From Hyphomicrobiales bacterium (GTDB lineage Bacteria; Pseudomonadota; Alphaproteobacteria; Rhizobiales; Xanthobacteraceae): 14,812 nt of DNA. Below the pieces are notes generated by a model. It did no database searches. It was not told the DNA's origin and was given only the letters and a program-made list of their open reading frames with translations. Within the stretch, counting starts at the first letter, position 1. Every line of letters begins with the position of its first letter. Shown here in pieces: positions 6,926-13,888 of the stretch. The stretch is taken from contig JAKFYO010000117.1 in assembly GCA_021730825.1 (NCBI GenBank), forward strand, positions 1 to 14,812, written 5' to 3'. The position numbers and the translations under genes are program-made.

Positions 6926-6934
6926 ACTAACTCT

Positions 6935-8068
6935 ATGCCGACTAAAAATGGTTCGGGCGCGCCTGTAGCTGGCCGCCGGAAGTTCTTGAAGACTGCCGGT
7001 CTCACCGGCGCTGCTGCGGTCGCGACGATCGCGATGCCGCAGATTTCGCGCGCGCAGACCCAGACCTGGAAGTATCAATCGACCTGGCCGTCGAAGGACA
7101 TCTTCCATGAATTCGCCGTCGACTACGCGAACGTAGTCAACTCGCTCTCGGGCGGCCGTCTGAAGCTCGACGTTCTCGCAGCAGGCGCGGTTGTCCCTGC
7201 GTTCCAGATGGCTGATGCCGTTCACTCCGGCGTTCTCGATGCCGGCCACGGCGTTTCCGGTTACTGGTACGGCAAGCACAAGGCTTATTCGCTGTTCGGC
7301 ACTCCGCCGTCATTCGGCTGGGACGCTGCGAGCTTCCTCGGCTGGTTCTACAACGGCGGCGGCGAAGCGCTCTACAAAGAGCTCGTCAACGGCATTCTGA
7401 AGCTGAACCTCACCGGCTATCTCTACTTCCCGATGCCGACCCAGCCGCTCGGTTGGTTCAAGAAGGAAGTGAAGACTGCCGACGAGTTCAAGGGCCTGAA
7501 GTACCGCACGATCGGTCTCTCGGCCGAAATGTTCAAGGAAATGGGCACCGCCGTCACCATCATGGCGGGCGGCGACATCGTTCCGGGTCTGGATCGCGGC
7601 CTGCTCGACGCAGCCGAATTCAACAACCCGTCGTCCGATCTCCTGCTTGGATTCCCGGACGTTTCGAAGTTCTACATGCTCGGCAGCCATCACCAGCAAA
7701 TGGAAGCCTTCGAAGTGATCTTCAATAAGGCGAAGGTCGACGCGTTGCCGAAGGAGCTTCAGGATATGCTTCGCTTCGCTTCGCACGCTTCTTCGTCGGA
7801 GCAGATCTGCAAGGCGTATGACCGCTACTCGAAGGATCTCTTAGAGATCAAGAAGCGTGGCGTGAACGTCGTGAAGACGCCGCAGTCGGTTCTCGATGCG
7901 CAGATTGTTGCCTGGCAGAAGGTGATCGTGGAGCAGGGCAAAGAACCCTTCTTCAACAAGGTCATCGAGTCGCAGAAGGCCTGGAACAAGCGCGTGTTTG
8001 CGTACACCAGCACCAACAATCTCGACTCGTCTGCGCTCGCCGCAGGCCACAAGTCACTCATCGGCTAG
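6935..8068 (+). CDS. TRAP transporter substrate-binding protein, DctP/TakP type, Tat-exported
   Basis: A 377-residue periplasmic binding protein of a tripartite ATP-independent (Na+ or H+ coupled) transporter. The N-terminus carries a twin-arginine signal: R14-R15-K-F-L-K, then a hydrophobic stretch (about 22-34) and a probable cleavage after S-R-A (residue 40). The mature part follows the mannitol/chloroaromatic subgroup that includes TakP and FcbT1: HSGVLDAGHGVSGYWYGK (97-114), then GLKYRTIG with R191, the position of the carboxylate-binding Arg of the family, and a dimer-type C-terminal helix region. Where TakP-like proteins have a W-V-G-P-Y motif after DAAE, this one has F-N-N-P-S-S-D (229-235), which hints at a different ligand. 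Permeases follow after a hairpin. Adjacency to pcaHG suggests an aromatic or related organic acid, but the ligand is not proven by sequence. Confidence 0.92.
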   Translation: MPTKNGSGAPVAGRRKFLKTAGLTGAAAVATIAMPQISRAQTQTWKYQSTWPSKDIFHEFAVDYANVVNSLSGGRLKLDVLAAGAVVPAFQMADAVHSGVLDAGHGVSGYWYGKHKAYSLFGTPPSFGWDAASFLGWFYNGGGEALYKELVNGILKLNLTGYLYFPMPTQPLGWFKKEVKTADEFKGLKYRTIGLSAEMFKEMGTAVTIMAGGDIVPGLDRGLLDAAEFNNPSSDLLLGFPDVSKFYMLGSHHQQMEAFEVIFNKAKVDALPKELQDMLRFASHASSSEQICKAYDRYSKDLLEIKKRGVNVVKTPQSVLDAQIVAWQKVIVEQGKEPFFNKVIESQKAWNKRVFAYTSTNNLDSSALAAGHKSLIG

Positions 8069-8085
8069 TCGCCGGATGAAAAAAG

Positions 8086-8120
8086 GAACCCGCGCGGACC
8101 AAATCCGCGCGGGTTCTTCT
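8086..8120 (+). terminator. Strong hairpin terminator or attenuator between binding protein and permease genes
   Basis: A perfect 13-bp stem, GAACCCGCGCGGA and its complement, encloses a 5-nt loop (8099-8103). The downstream arm runs into TTCT, and an A-run at 8079-8084 precedes the stem, giving a partly bidirectional look. It starts 17 nt after the binding protein stop. It is likely to cut transcription before the permease genes, making the binding protein more abundant. Confidence 0.8.
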
Positions 8121-8194
8121 ATGCGCGCGTGCAACATAAAAACCGCATAACAATTTTGCTCACGCAACGCTGATGCAAGCTGTTAAGACAGTCA

Positions 8195-8214
8195 CATCCG
8201 TAGTGATACGGATG
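8195..8214. repeat. Perfect inverted repeat directly before the dctQ ribosome binding site
   Basis: CATCCGTA-GTGA-TACGGATG has 8-bp perfect arms and a 4-nt loop. It ends 5 nt before the GGAGAGG-type ribosome binding site (from 8220) of the dctQ-like gene. It may be a DNA operator for a promoter in 8121-8194, or a stem-loop at the 5' end of the permease mRNA. Confidence 0.55.
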
Positions 8215-8232
8215 AGTTGAGGAGAGGCTGCA

Positions 8233-9171
8233 ATGAAAACTTGGCCAATGATTCTTGGGGTCCTTGGAGGTGCTTTCGGCTTGTGGGCCGGTTTCACCTT
8301 CTATGGCGCGGATTACGCTGCAGCTTTCTCCTCCTTCAAGGCATTCTTTCATGTCACCGGCACGCTCGTGCCAGTGCTGGCAATTATCGGCGGCTTGATA
8401 TCCGCGAAGCGGCCGTCGATCGGCGCGGTGCTGATGATTGGCGCTGCGCTCGCGATGCTGCCGATCTTCGGTTTGAAGTGGCATACCGTGATGGCGTTCT
8501 CTTTCTGCTTGGCCGGCGGAGTTGCCGCGACATTACAGACCGATGAATCGCACCAGTTGGGTCTGCGTATCGTCGATCAGATCAGCACATTCGTCGGCAA
8601 GGCGGCAGGTTGGTGCATTCTCGTTCTCACCTTCGTCACCTGCTACGAAGTTTTCATGCGCTACGTGTTCAGTGCACCGACGACATGGGCGTTTGATGCG
8701 AGCTACATGCTCTATGGCGCGCTCTTCATGCTAGCTGGCGCTTATGCGCTTTCGCGCAATAGCCACGTTCGCGGCGACTTTCTCTACCGCGCCTGGCCGG
8801 TTCGCCGTCAGGCGGGAATGGATTTGGCGCTATACGTCCTCTTCTTCTTTCCCGGAATTCTCGCGCTGATCTATTCGGGTTTCGGATTTGCCGAACTTTC
8901 CTGGCTCATGAGCGAGCGCTCGTCCGCGAGCCCGAGCGGCCCGCCGGTCTATCACTTCAAAACTCTTATTCCGGTCACCGGTGCTTTGATGCTCCTTCAA
9001 GGCATCGTCGAATTCATGCGCTGCATTATCGCGTACCGCGATGGGCAATGGCCGCAGCGTCTGCACGACGTGCAGGAACTCGACCAGCAGATGCTGCAGA
9101 AGGCTGAGCAGGGCGAGTATCAAACGATTAAAGACCTCGAAGAGCTTGGCGCACGTAAGGGAGCTGTCTGA
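8233..9171 (+). CDS. TRAP transporter small permease (DctQ) with extra N-terminal membrane domain
   Basis: The small membrane subunit of the TRAP system, here 312 residues against a usual length of about 160-200. The DctQ domain occupies roughly 110-270 and has the family signature: YEVFMRYVF (138-146), P-T-T-W (149-152), then YALSRNSHVRGDFLYR (171-186), with spans near 121-141, 155-174, 195-217 and 243-265. Upstream is an additional domain of about 100 residues with probably four hydrophobic segments (about 5-25, 38-56, 63-80, 84-101), Gly-rich and not part of canonical DctQ; I cannot name it with confidence. A hydrophilic C-terminal tail (270-312) is rich in Gln and Glu. A good GGAGAGG site precedes the ATG. 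The stop and the dctM start share one nucleotide (TGATG), so the permeases are co-translated. Confidence 0.88.
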   Translation: MKTWPMILGVLGGAFGLWAGFTFYGADYAAAFSSFKAFFHVTGTLVPVLAIIGGLISAKRPSIGAVLMIGAALAMLPIFGLKWHTVMAFSFCLAGGVAATLQTDESHQLGLRIVDQISTFVGKAAGWCILVLTFVTCYEVFMRYVFSAPTTWAFDASYMLYGALFMLAGAYALSRNSHVRGDFLYRAWPVRRQAGMDLALYVLFFFPGILALIYSGFGFAELSWLMSERSSASPSGPPVYHFKTLIPVTGALMLLQGIVEFMRCIIAYRDGQWPQRLHDVQELDQQMLQKAEQGEYQTIKDLEELGARKGAV

Positions 9172-11078
9172 TGTCCGCGTACTTGGCTTCAATGGGCATC
9201 GGAAATCCCGAACTCGGCGTGATTATGCTCGTCCTGTTCGTAGCCTTCATCATGCTTGGGTTCCCGATCGCCTTCACGTTGATGGCGCTCGGCGTTTTCT
9301 TCGGCTACTTCGCGATGGGCGATCTCGTCTTTTCGCTGGTCGTGCAGCGCACTTATTCGGTGATGACGAACGACGTGCTGATCTCGATCCCGCTCTTCGT
9401 TTTCATGGGGTACGTGATCGAACGCGCGAACGTACTCGATCGCCTGTTCCGCTCGCTGCAGCTCGCCGCCGGACCGGTTCCGGCTTCGCTCGCGCTTGCA
9501 ACCCTTGCAACCTGCGCCATCTTCGCGACAGCGACCGGCATCGTCGGTGCCGTCGTGACCTTGATGGGACTGCTCGCATTCCCGGCGATGTTGCGCGCGG
9601 GCTATGACGTTAAAATTTCCGCCGCTGTCGTTTGCGCGGGCGGGTGTCTCGGCATTTTGATTCCGCCGAGCGTCATGCTCATTCTCTACGGTGCGACCGC
9701 GGGCGTTTCGGTCGTCAAGCTTTATGCCGGCGCATTCTTCCCGGGCATCATGCTTGCCGGCCTGTACATGCTGTTGACGGTCATGTTTGCGCTTCTCAAC
9801 CCAAAATTGGCTCCGAAGCTCACCGAAAATCCGTCGGACATCGACAAGGAACTTTCTCCAGGCGTTATAAAGTTTTTCCGCTCGCCGCTTCCTTCGCTTC
9901 TCTATGCCGCGTTCATCGGCGCTCTGATTTGGTTTCACGACCTCGGTGCGACGTGGGTAGGGATTTTTGTGATCTTCGGTCTTGGCAACGCTTACTACGC
10001 TTGGCGTTTGCCGGGCGTCTATTACACGCTGATAAGTTCTTTTCTGCCGCTCTTCGCGCTGATTGCGTCGGCGTTGGGAACGATCGTGTTCGGTATCGCG
10101 ACGCCAAGCGAAGCGGCTGCCATGGGTTCGCTCGGTGCGCTCATCCTCGCGCTGCTTTATGGGGCGAACTACGACGTGGCTTGGAAGCGTTGGCTCGTGA
10201 CGGTCTACGGTATTGCTGTGGGCGCTCTTCTTGTCGGAATGTTCTTGTTCATTCCTTTTCGCACGTTCGCGATCACCTTCCTTCTGGTTACGATCGTCGC
10301 GGTGGTTCCGCTGATCCCTTTCAACCGGTTCGGGTTCACCGCGCTCAGCGAATCGATTTACCTCACGGCACGCACCACCGCGATGGTGTGCTGGCTCTTC
10401 ATTGGCTCGTTCATCTTCTCCGCAATTTTTGCCTATCTCGGCGGTCACGGCCCGATCGAGAAGTTCGTGCTCTGGATGAACCTGAACCAGACCGGCTTCA
10501 TGATCCTGGCGCAGGTCATCATCTTCGTGCTGGGCTGGCCGCTTGAATGGACGGAAATCATCGTCATCTTCATGCCGATCTTCCTGCCGCTACTGAAGAC
10601 GTTCGAAATCGATCCGCTGTTCTTCGGGTTGCTCGTCGCATTGAACATCCAGACCTCGTTCCTGTCGCCGCCGGTCGCGATGGCGCCATTCTACCTGAAG
10701 GGCGTGGCCCCAAGCTGGGTTAACATCAACGACATTTTCCGCGGCGTGCTGCCTTATATGCTCGTCGTGATCGTCTCGATGGTGATGCTTTACGCGTTCC
10801 CGCAGATCGGGCTTGCAATGCCGAACTACCTATATCCCGGCAGCAAGACGACCGTTGCCGGGTTCGCGGAGTCGATCGACGCGACCCTTCTCTTCAGTGC
10901 GGGCATTGTGGCATTCGCCGTGACGGTGGGGTTGTTCTGGCGGGCGTTGCCTGCTGGCGGCAAGATGCATCGTTGGGTTGGAACTGAATTAGAGCCCTAT
11001 ATCGCACTATTCTTTACCGCCGGCGTAGCGCTCTCTTTCACGCTCCTGTTATCGGGCGCGCTAAAGCTTTGGCTCTGA
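9171..11078 (+). CDS. TRAP transporter large permease (DctM), enlarged FcbT3-like form
   Basis: The transport subunit, which moves the substrate across the inner membrane with cation symport. It has 635 residues; usual DctM is about 425-450. Recognisable DctM segments in order: GFPIAFTLMALGV (30-42), ATGIVGAVVTLMG (121-133), LGILIPPSVMLILYG (160-174), GIATPSEAAAMGSLGA (308-323, the conserved TPxEAA ion/substrate loop) and LSPPVAMAPFYLKG (498-511). The second half contains an insertion with two extra hydrophobic spans (about 342-383), and the C-terminus is extended past residue 560 with two further spans (about 571-591 and 608-632). Such elongated forms occur in the mannitol/chloroaromatic branch of the family. 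A 419-codon antisense frame inside it is a shadow. Confidence 0.9.
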   Translation: MSAYLASMGIGNPELGVIMLVLFVAFIMLGFPIAFTLMALGVFFGYFAMGDLVFSLVVQRTYSVMTNDVLISIPLFVFMGYVIERANVLDRLFRSLQLAAGPVPASLALATLATCAIFATATGIVGAVVTLMGLLAFPAMLRAGYDVKISAAVVCAGGCLGILIPPSVMLILYGATAGVSVVKLYAGAFFPGIMLAGLYMLLTVMFALLNPKLAPKLTENPSDIDKELSPGVIKFFRSPLPSLLYAAFIGALIWFHDLGATWVGIFVIFGLGNAYYAWRLPGVYYTLISSFLPLFALIASALGTIVFGIATPSEAAAMGSLGALILALLYGANYDVAWKRWLVTVYGIAVGALLVGMFLFIPFRTFAITFLLVTIVAVVPLIPFNRFGFTALSESIYLTARTTAMVCWLFIGSFIFSAIFAYLGGHGPIEKFVLWMNLNQTGFMILAQVIIFVLGWPLEWTEIIVIFMPIFLPLLKTFEIDPLFFGLLVALNIQTSFLSPPVAMAPFYLKGVAPSWVNINDIFRGVLPYMLVVIVSMVMLYAFPQIGLAMPNYLYPGSKTTVAGFAESIDATLLFSAGIVAFAVTVGLFWRALPAGGKMHRWVGTELEPYIALFFTAGVALSFTLLLSGALKLWL

Positions 11079-11087
11079 TTATGGTAG

Positions 11088-11114
11088 GGTGTCCGGGTCA
11101 ATAATCCGGACACC
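11088..11114. repeat. Perfect 9-bp inverted repeat before the amidase GTG start
   Basis: GGTGTCCGG and CCGGACACC flank a 9-nt spacer, 9 nt after the dctM stop and 6 nt before the amidase start codon. No T-tract follows, so it is not a typical terminator. As RNA it would place the start region right next to a stable stem; as DNA it would suit a dimeric regulator. The amidase has no obvious Shine-Dalgarno sequence outside this element. Confidence 0.55.
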
Positions 11115-11120
11115 AATGCC

Positions 11121-12476
11121 GTGAGCGAAGAATTCGTCGAACTGACTGCTACCGAAGCTGCGGGCAAGATCGCCCGCGGCGATATTTCATCCGAAGAGTA
11201 CACGCGCGCTTTGATCGCGCAGGTCGGCAAGATCGAGGACAAGGTCGGCGCTTTCCAGCATTTCGATCCGGAGCATGCGCTCGCGCAGGCTAAAGAGCGC
11301 GATGCCTATCGCGCAAACGGCAATGCCGTCGGACCGCTCCATGGCGTACCTGTAGGAATCAAAGACTGCATCGACACTTCGGACTATCCGACCGAGAACG
11401 GCTCGAAACTGTTCGAGGGGCGGCGCCCGTTTCGCGATGCGACAGCGGTTTCGAAATTGCGTCAGGCCGGCGCGGTGGTCTTCGGCAAGACCGTCACCAC
11501 CGAATTTGCGTTCTATCATCCAGGCAAGACCAAGAACCCGCACGATCTCGAGCGCACGCCGGGCGGCTCATCCTCGGGCTCTGCTGCTTCCGTTGCAGCA
11601 GGGATGCTACCGCTTGCAATCGGCACCCAAACCAACGGCTCGATTATTCGTCCTGCGGCCTATTGCGGCGTGTTCGGCATGAAGCCGAGCCACGGGCTTG
11701 TTTCGCGCAGTGGCGTACTTTCTCATTCGCGCACGCTCGATCATGTTGGCCCGTTTGCGCGCTCGCTCGACGACATCGCGCTCATCCTGGACGTCATGGC
11801 CGGCTATGACGAAGGCGATCCCGATACGAAACCTTATGCCGTGCCGAATTTCCTCTCGGGCGTGAAGGAAAAGCCGCCGCTGACACCGCGCCTGGCTTAT
11901 GTTCGCACGCCGGCCTGGAACAAGGCGGACAAGACCACCGCCGAGGCGTTCGAGGAACTGGCGGAATCGCTCGGCGAAATCGTGCAGCGCGTAGAACTGC
12001 ACGAGCCGATCTACGGTCACGCCTGGGACGACCTTCGCACGATCATGACCGCGGACATGGCCCATCATCACGGCAAGATCGTCGGCCGGGGCGCTGACGT
12101 GCCGAGCCAGACCCTGAAGGATTTTATCGCGGAAGGCCGCAAGGTTACCGCAACGCGCTATCTCGAAGCAATTTCGCAGGCCAGGCAATTCACAAGCGCG
12201 CTTGGCGACTTCTTCGATCAATACGATGCGATTCTTACGCCTGCGACGACCGGCGTCGCGCCGATTGGTATTGGCGCGACTGGCGATCCGGCATTCTGCT
12301 CATTGTGGACACTGACCGGCTTACCCGCGATTTCGCTGCCGCTATTGCAAGGCGAAAATGGTTTGCCGCTCGGCGTGCAGTTGGTTGGACCGATGGGCCG
12401 CGATGCGCGTCTGCTGCGCACCGCGAAATGGCTCTTGAGCCATCTCTCGCATGATCAGGAAGCCGAACTCGCGTAG
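11121..12476 (+). CDS. Amidase-signature family hydrolase
   Basis: A 451-residue cytosolic amidohydrolase of the amidase signature family, which hydrolyses C-N bonds in amides through a Ser-cisSer-Lys triad. The triad is readable: K81 in GVPVGIKDCID, the cis-Ser S150 in PGGSSSGSAA, and the nucleophile S174 in TQTNGSIIRPAAYCG. Length fits stand-alone amidases. The frame starts with GTG at 11121; an ATG at 11116 is in another frame and stops at once. The N-terminal LTATEAAGKIARGDISSEEY is a normal family start, supporting the GTG. No gatB or gatC is nearby, so it is not the GatA of tRNA amidation. It follows the TRAP permease by 42 nt on the same strand and may release an acid from an amide taken up or formed in the same pathway. 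The substrate is unknown. Confidence 0.9.
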   Translation: MSEEFVELTATEAAGKIARGDISSEEYTRALIAQVGKIEDKVGAFQHFDPEHALAQAKERDAYRANGNAVGPLHGVPVGIKDCIDTSDYPTENGSKLFEGRRPFRDATAVSKLRQAGAVVFGKTVTTEFAFYHPGKTKNPHDLERTPGGSSSGSAASVAAGMLPLAIGTQTNGSIIRPAAYCGVFGMKPSHGLVSRSGVLSHSRTLDHVGPFARSLDDIALILDVMAGYDEGDPDTKPYAVPNFLSGVKEKPPLTPRLAYVRTPAWNKADKTTAEAFEELAESLGEIVQRVELHEPIYGHAWDDLRTIMTADMAHHHGKIVGRGADVPSQTLKDFIAEGRKVTATRYLEAISQARQFTSALGDFFDQYDAILTPATTGVAPIGIGATGDPAFCSLWTLTGLPAISLPLLQGENGLPLGVQLVGPMGRDARLLRTAKWLLSHLSHDQEAELA

Positions 12477-13835
12477 TTACTGAACGCGGTTTCCGGAAAT
12501 CGTGAGCTGGGCGTACTGCTCCGGCTTGTTGCGCGAAAGATCTTCGGTCACGCGCTTTAGCCCGTCCATGCCGAGGATCGCACCCATGGTCGTCCCGGAA
12601 ATGAGATTGTCCGCGACGAGGGCGGAGCCGGCGCCTTTAGAAACCTGCACCGCGATGCCGATGCGCGACTGGCGCACGATATTTCCGGTGACGGCGACAT
12701 CGCGTAGATATTCCTTCCAGCCGAGCCAGATGCCCGCGACCGGCGCGCTCTCGATCACGTTGCCGGAGACGATGGTGTCGGCTTCGACACCGATGCCGAT
12801 GCCGCGCGCTTCCTCGTCGACGAAGGCCTTGCCGCGCGTGACGAGGTTACGGATCAGATTGCCCTGAACGACCGCGAGACGGCCGCCCTGGTTGAAATTG
12901 GTCACCGAAATGCCGAGTGCCGCGCCGTCGATCGTATTGCTCGCGATCACGGCACCCTCGAAGTCGAATTCGGAATAGATCGCAACCTCACCGAGCGAAG
13001 TCGCGGAATTTCCACGCACCTGCATGTTCGAGGCAGCGTTGCCGCGCACTGCGCTGAAAGCGCAGTTCTTGATGCGGTTGTCTGCGACAATCACATTGGC
13101 GGCACGGAAGATATTGACGCCGTTGCCGTTCTGCCCGGAGCCGCCATCGCGCGCTGCGATGTCCTCGATGCGGTTGCCGGAGACGATCGTGCCGTCGTCT
13201 CCTTTTTCCGAGCGCCAGACGAGAATGCCGTTGTTTCCTGCGTTGCGGATCGTGTTGTTGCGGATCGCAAGTCCGGCGGCATCCAGCGAAAAGATCGCGG
13301 CTTTCAGCGCGCCCGTGAATACGTTATTCGCTATTTCTCCTTCGGCACCTTCGAGCACGAGTGCCGTCCCGCCTGCGTTCGTGAATAGGCAGTCGCGCAT
13401 GACGAATTCGCGGGTGTTGCGGATCGTGATGAGGCCGCGTTTGTCCGGCAATGGCCGGGAACCGCCGTCGAAGGTGAGGCCGGAGAGCATGATCTGCTCC
13501 GCGCGAGAACTCGCCATCAGCGATGCGCCGAAACCGAGCATAAGGCGCGAGGCACCGGGCACGCCGACTAGATGTGCGCCGGACGGAAGCACGAGGTCGC
13601 CCGCGCGATAAACACCGGGAGGAAAGAACAGCGGCACACGGGAGCCTGCTGCCGCATTGATCGCCTCCTGAAGCGCGCGGCTCTGGTCATCCATGCCGTT
13701 CGCACGCACACCGAATTTGGTGACGTCCATGCCGAACCCGCCGCCGGGAGCGATTGCTGCATAGGTGACGGCTGTGGGTGCAGACACACCTGTTGCGGTC
13801 AGGCCTGCGAGCAAAGTGCGGCGGTCGAGGGTCAT
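12477..13835 (-). CDS. Tat-exported parallel beta-helix repeat protein (TIGR03808 type)
   Basis: A 452-residue secreted protein. The twin-arginine signal D-R-R-T-L-L (R5-R6) is followed by a hydrophobic region to about residue 28. Residues 36-95 resemble the start of pectate-lyase-3-like beta-helices (D-D-Q-S-R-A-L-Q-E-A-I-N, F-F-P-P-G-V-Y). From about 165 to 450 there is a right-handed beta-helix with an Asn ladder at each turn: ANNVF, RNNTI, SGNRI, ADNRI, RGNSA, ASNTI, QGNLI, SGNVI, TGNIV, ADNLI, SGNRV. This matches the family of twin-arginine-translocated repeat proteins that I know as uncharacterised and found mainly in Rhizobiales. Polysaccharide binding or lysis is plausible from the fold, but no catalytic residues can be pointed to. 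GGAG lies 7 nt before the ATG. It lies 53 nt downstream of the pyroglutamyl peptidase gene on the same strand, and its stop abuts the amidase stop. Confidence 0.85.
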   Translation of the reverse strand: MTLDRRTLLAGLTATGVSAPTAVTYAAIAPGGGFGMDVTKFGVRANGMDDQSRALQEAINAAAGSRVPLFFPPGVYRAGDLVLPSGAHLVGVPGASRLMLGFGASLMASSRAEQIMLSGLTFDGGSRPLPDKRGLITIRNTREFVMRDCLFTNAGGTALVLEGAEGEIANNVFTGALKAAIFSLDAAGLAIRNNTIRNAGNNGILVWRSEKGDDGTIVSGNRIEDIAARDGGSGQNGNGVNIFRAANVIVADNRIKNCAFSAVRGNAASNMQVRGNSATSLGEVAIYSEFDFEGAVIASNTIDGAALGISVTNFNQGGRLAVVQGNLIRNLVTRGKAFVDEEARGIGIGVEADTIVSGNVIESAPVAGIWLGWKEYLRDVAVTGNIVRQSRIGIAVQVSKGAGSALVADNLISGTTMGAILGMDGLKRVTEDLSRNKPEQYAQLTISGNRVQ

Positions 13836-13888
13836 TTCGCGTCTCCGCGTGGGAATCCGCGAAGCTACGCTTCAAGAAGCGGGCCGGA

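Larger units (their letters stand above)
6605..6934. other. Intergenic region upstream of the TRAP transporter (330 nt)
   Basis: No convincing gene is seen here. The frame of the downstream dctP-like gene stays open back to an ATG at 6785, but the Tat signal and the ribosome binding site place the true start at 6935. The stretch contains an imperfect dyad at 6629-6649, a 6-bp inverted repeat GCGCAG-TAAATG-CTGCGC at 6776-6793 and a perfect 10-bp palindrome TTTTGCAAAA at 6830-6839. It should contain the promoter and operator of the transporter, but no clear sigma-70 or sigma-54 promoter could be read. Confidence 0.5.

Noticed and set aside
6785-6934. Fifty-codon N-terminal extension of the TRAP binding protein from ATG 6785
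   Set aside because: The Tat signal begins after Met at 6935 and a perfect GGAGG stands 9 nt before that codon. The extension has no family similarity.
8156-8187. Possible sigma-70 promoter (TTGCTC with a downstream GTTAAG) before the dctQ gene
   Set aside because: Spacing is about 20 nt and both boxes are poor matches, so it is not reported as a promoter.
9189-10448. 419-codon open frame antisense to the large TRAP permease
   Set aside because: Charged low-complexity translation typical of the reverse complement of a membrane protein gene; the sense frame is clearly DctM.
11121-12476. Annotation as gatA (Glu-tRNA amidotransferase subunit A)
   Set aside because: No gatB or gatC is adjacent, and the sequence around the nucleophile (TQTNGSIIRPAAYCG) fits stand-alone amidases better.
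13861-13881. Overlapping short inverted repeats (GAAGC/GCTTC) between pcp and the beta-helix gene
   Set aside because: Arms are only 5-6 bp with competing pairings and no T-tract, so neither a terminator nor an operator can be claimed.
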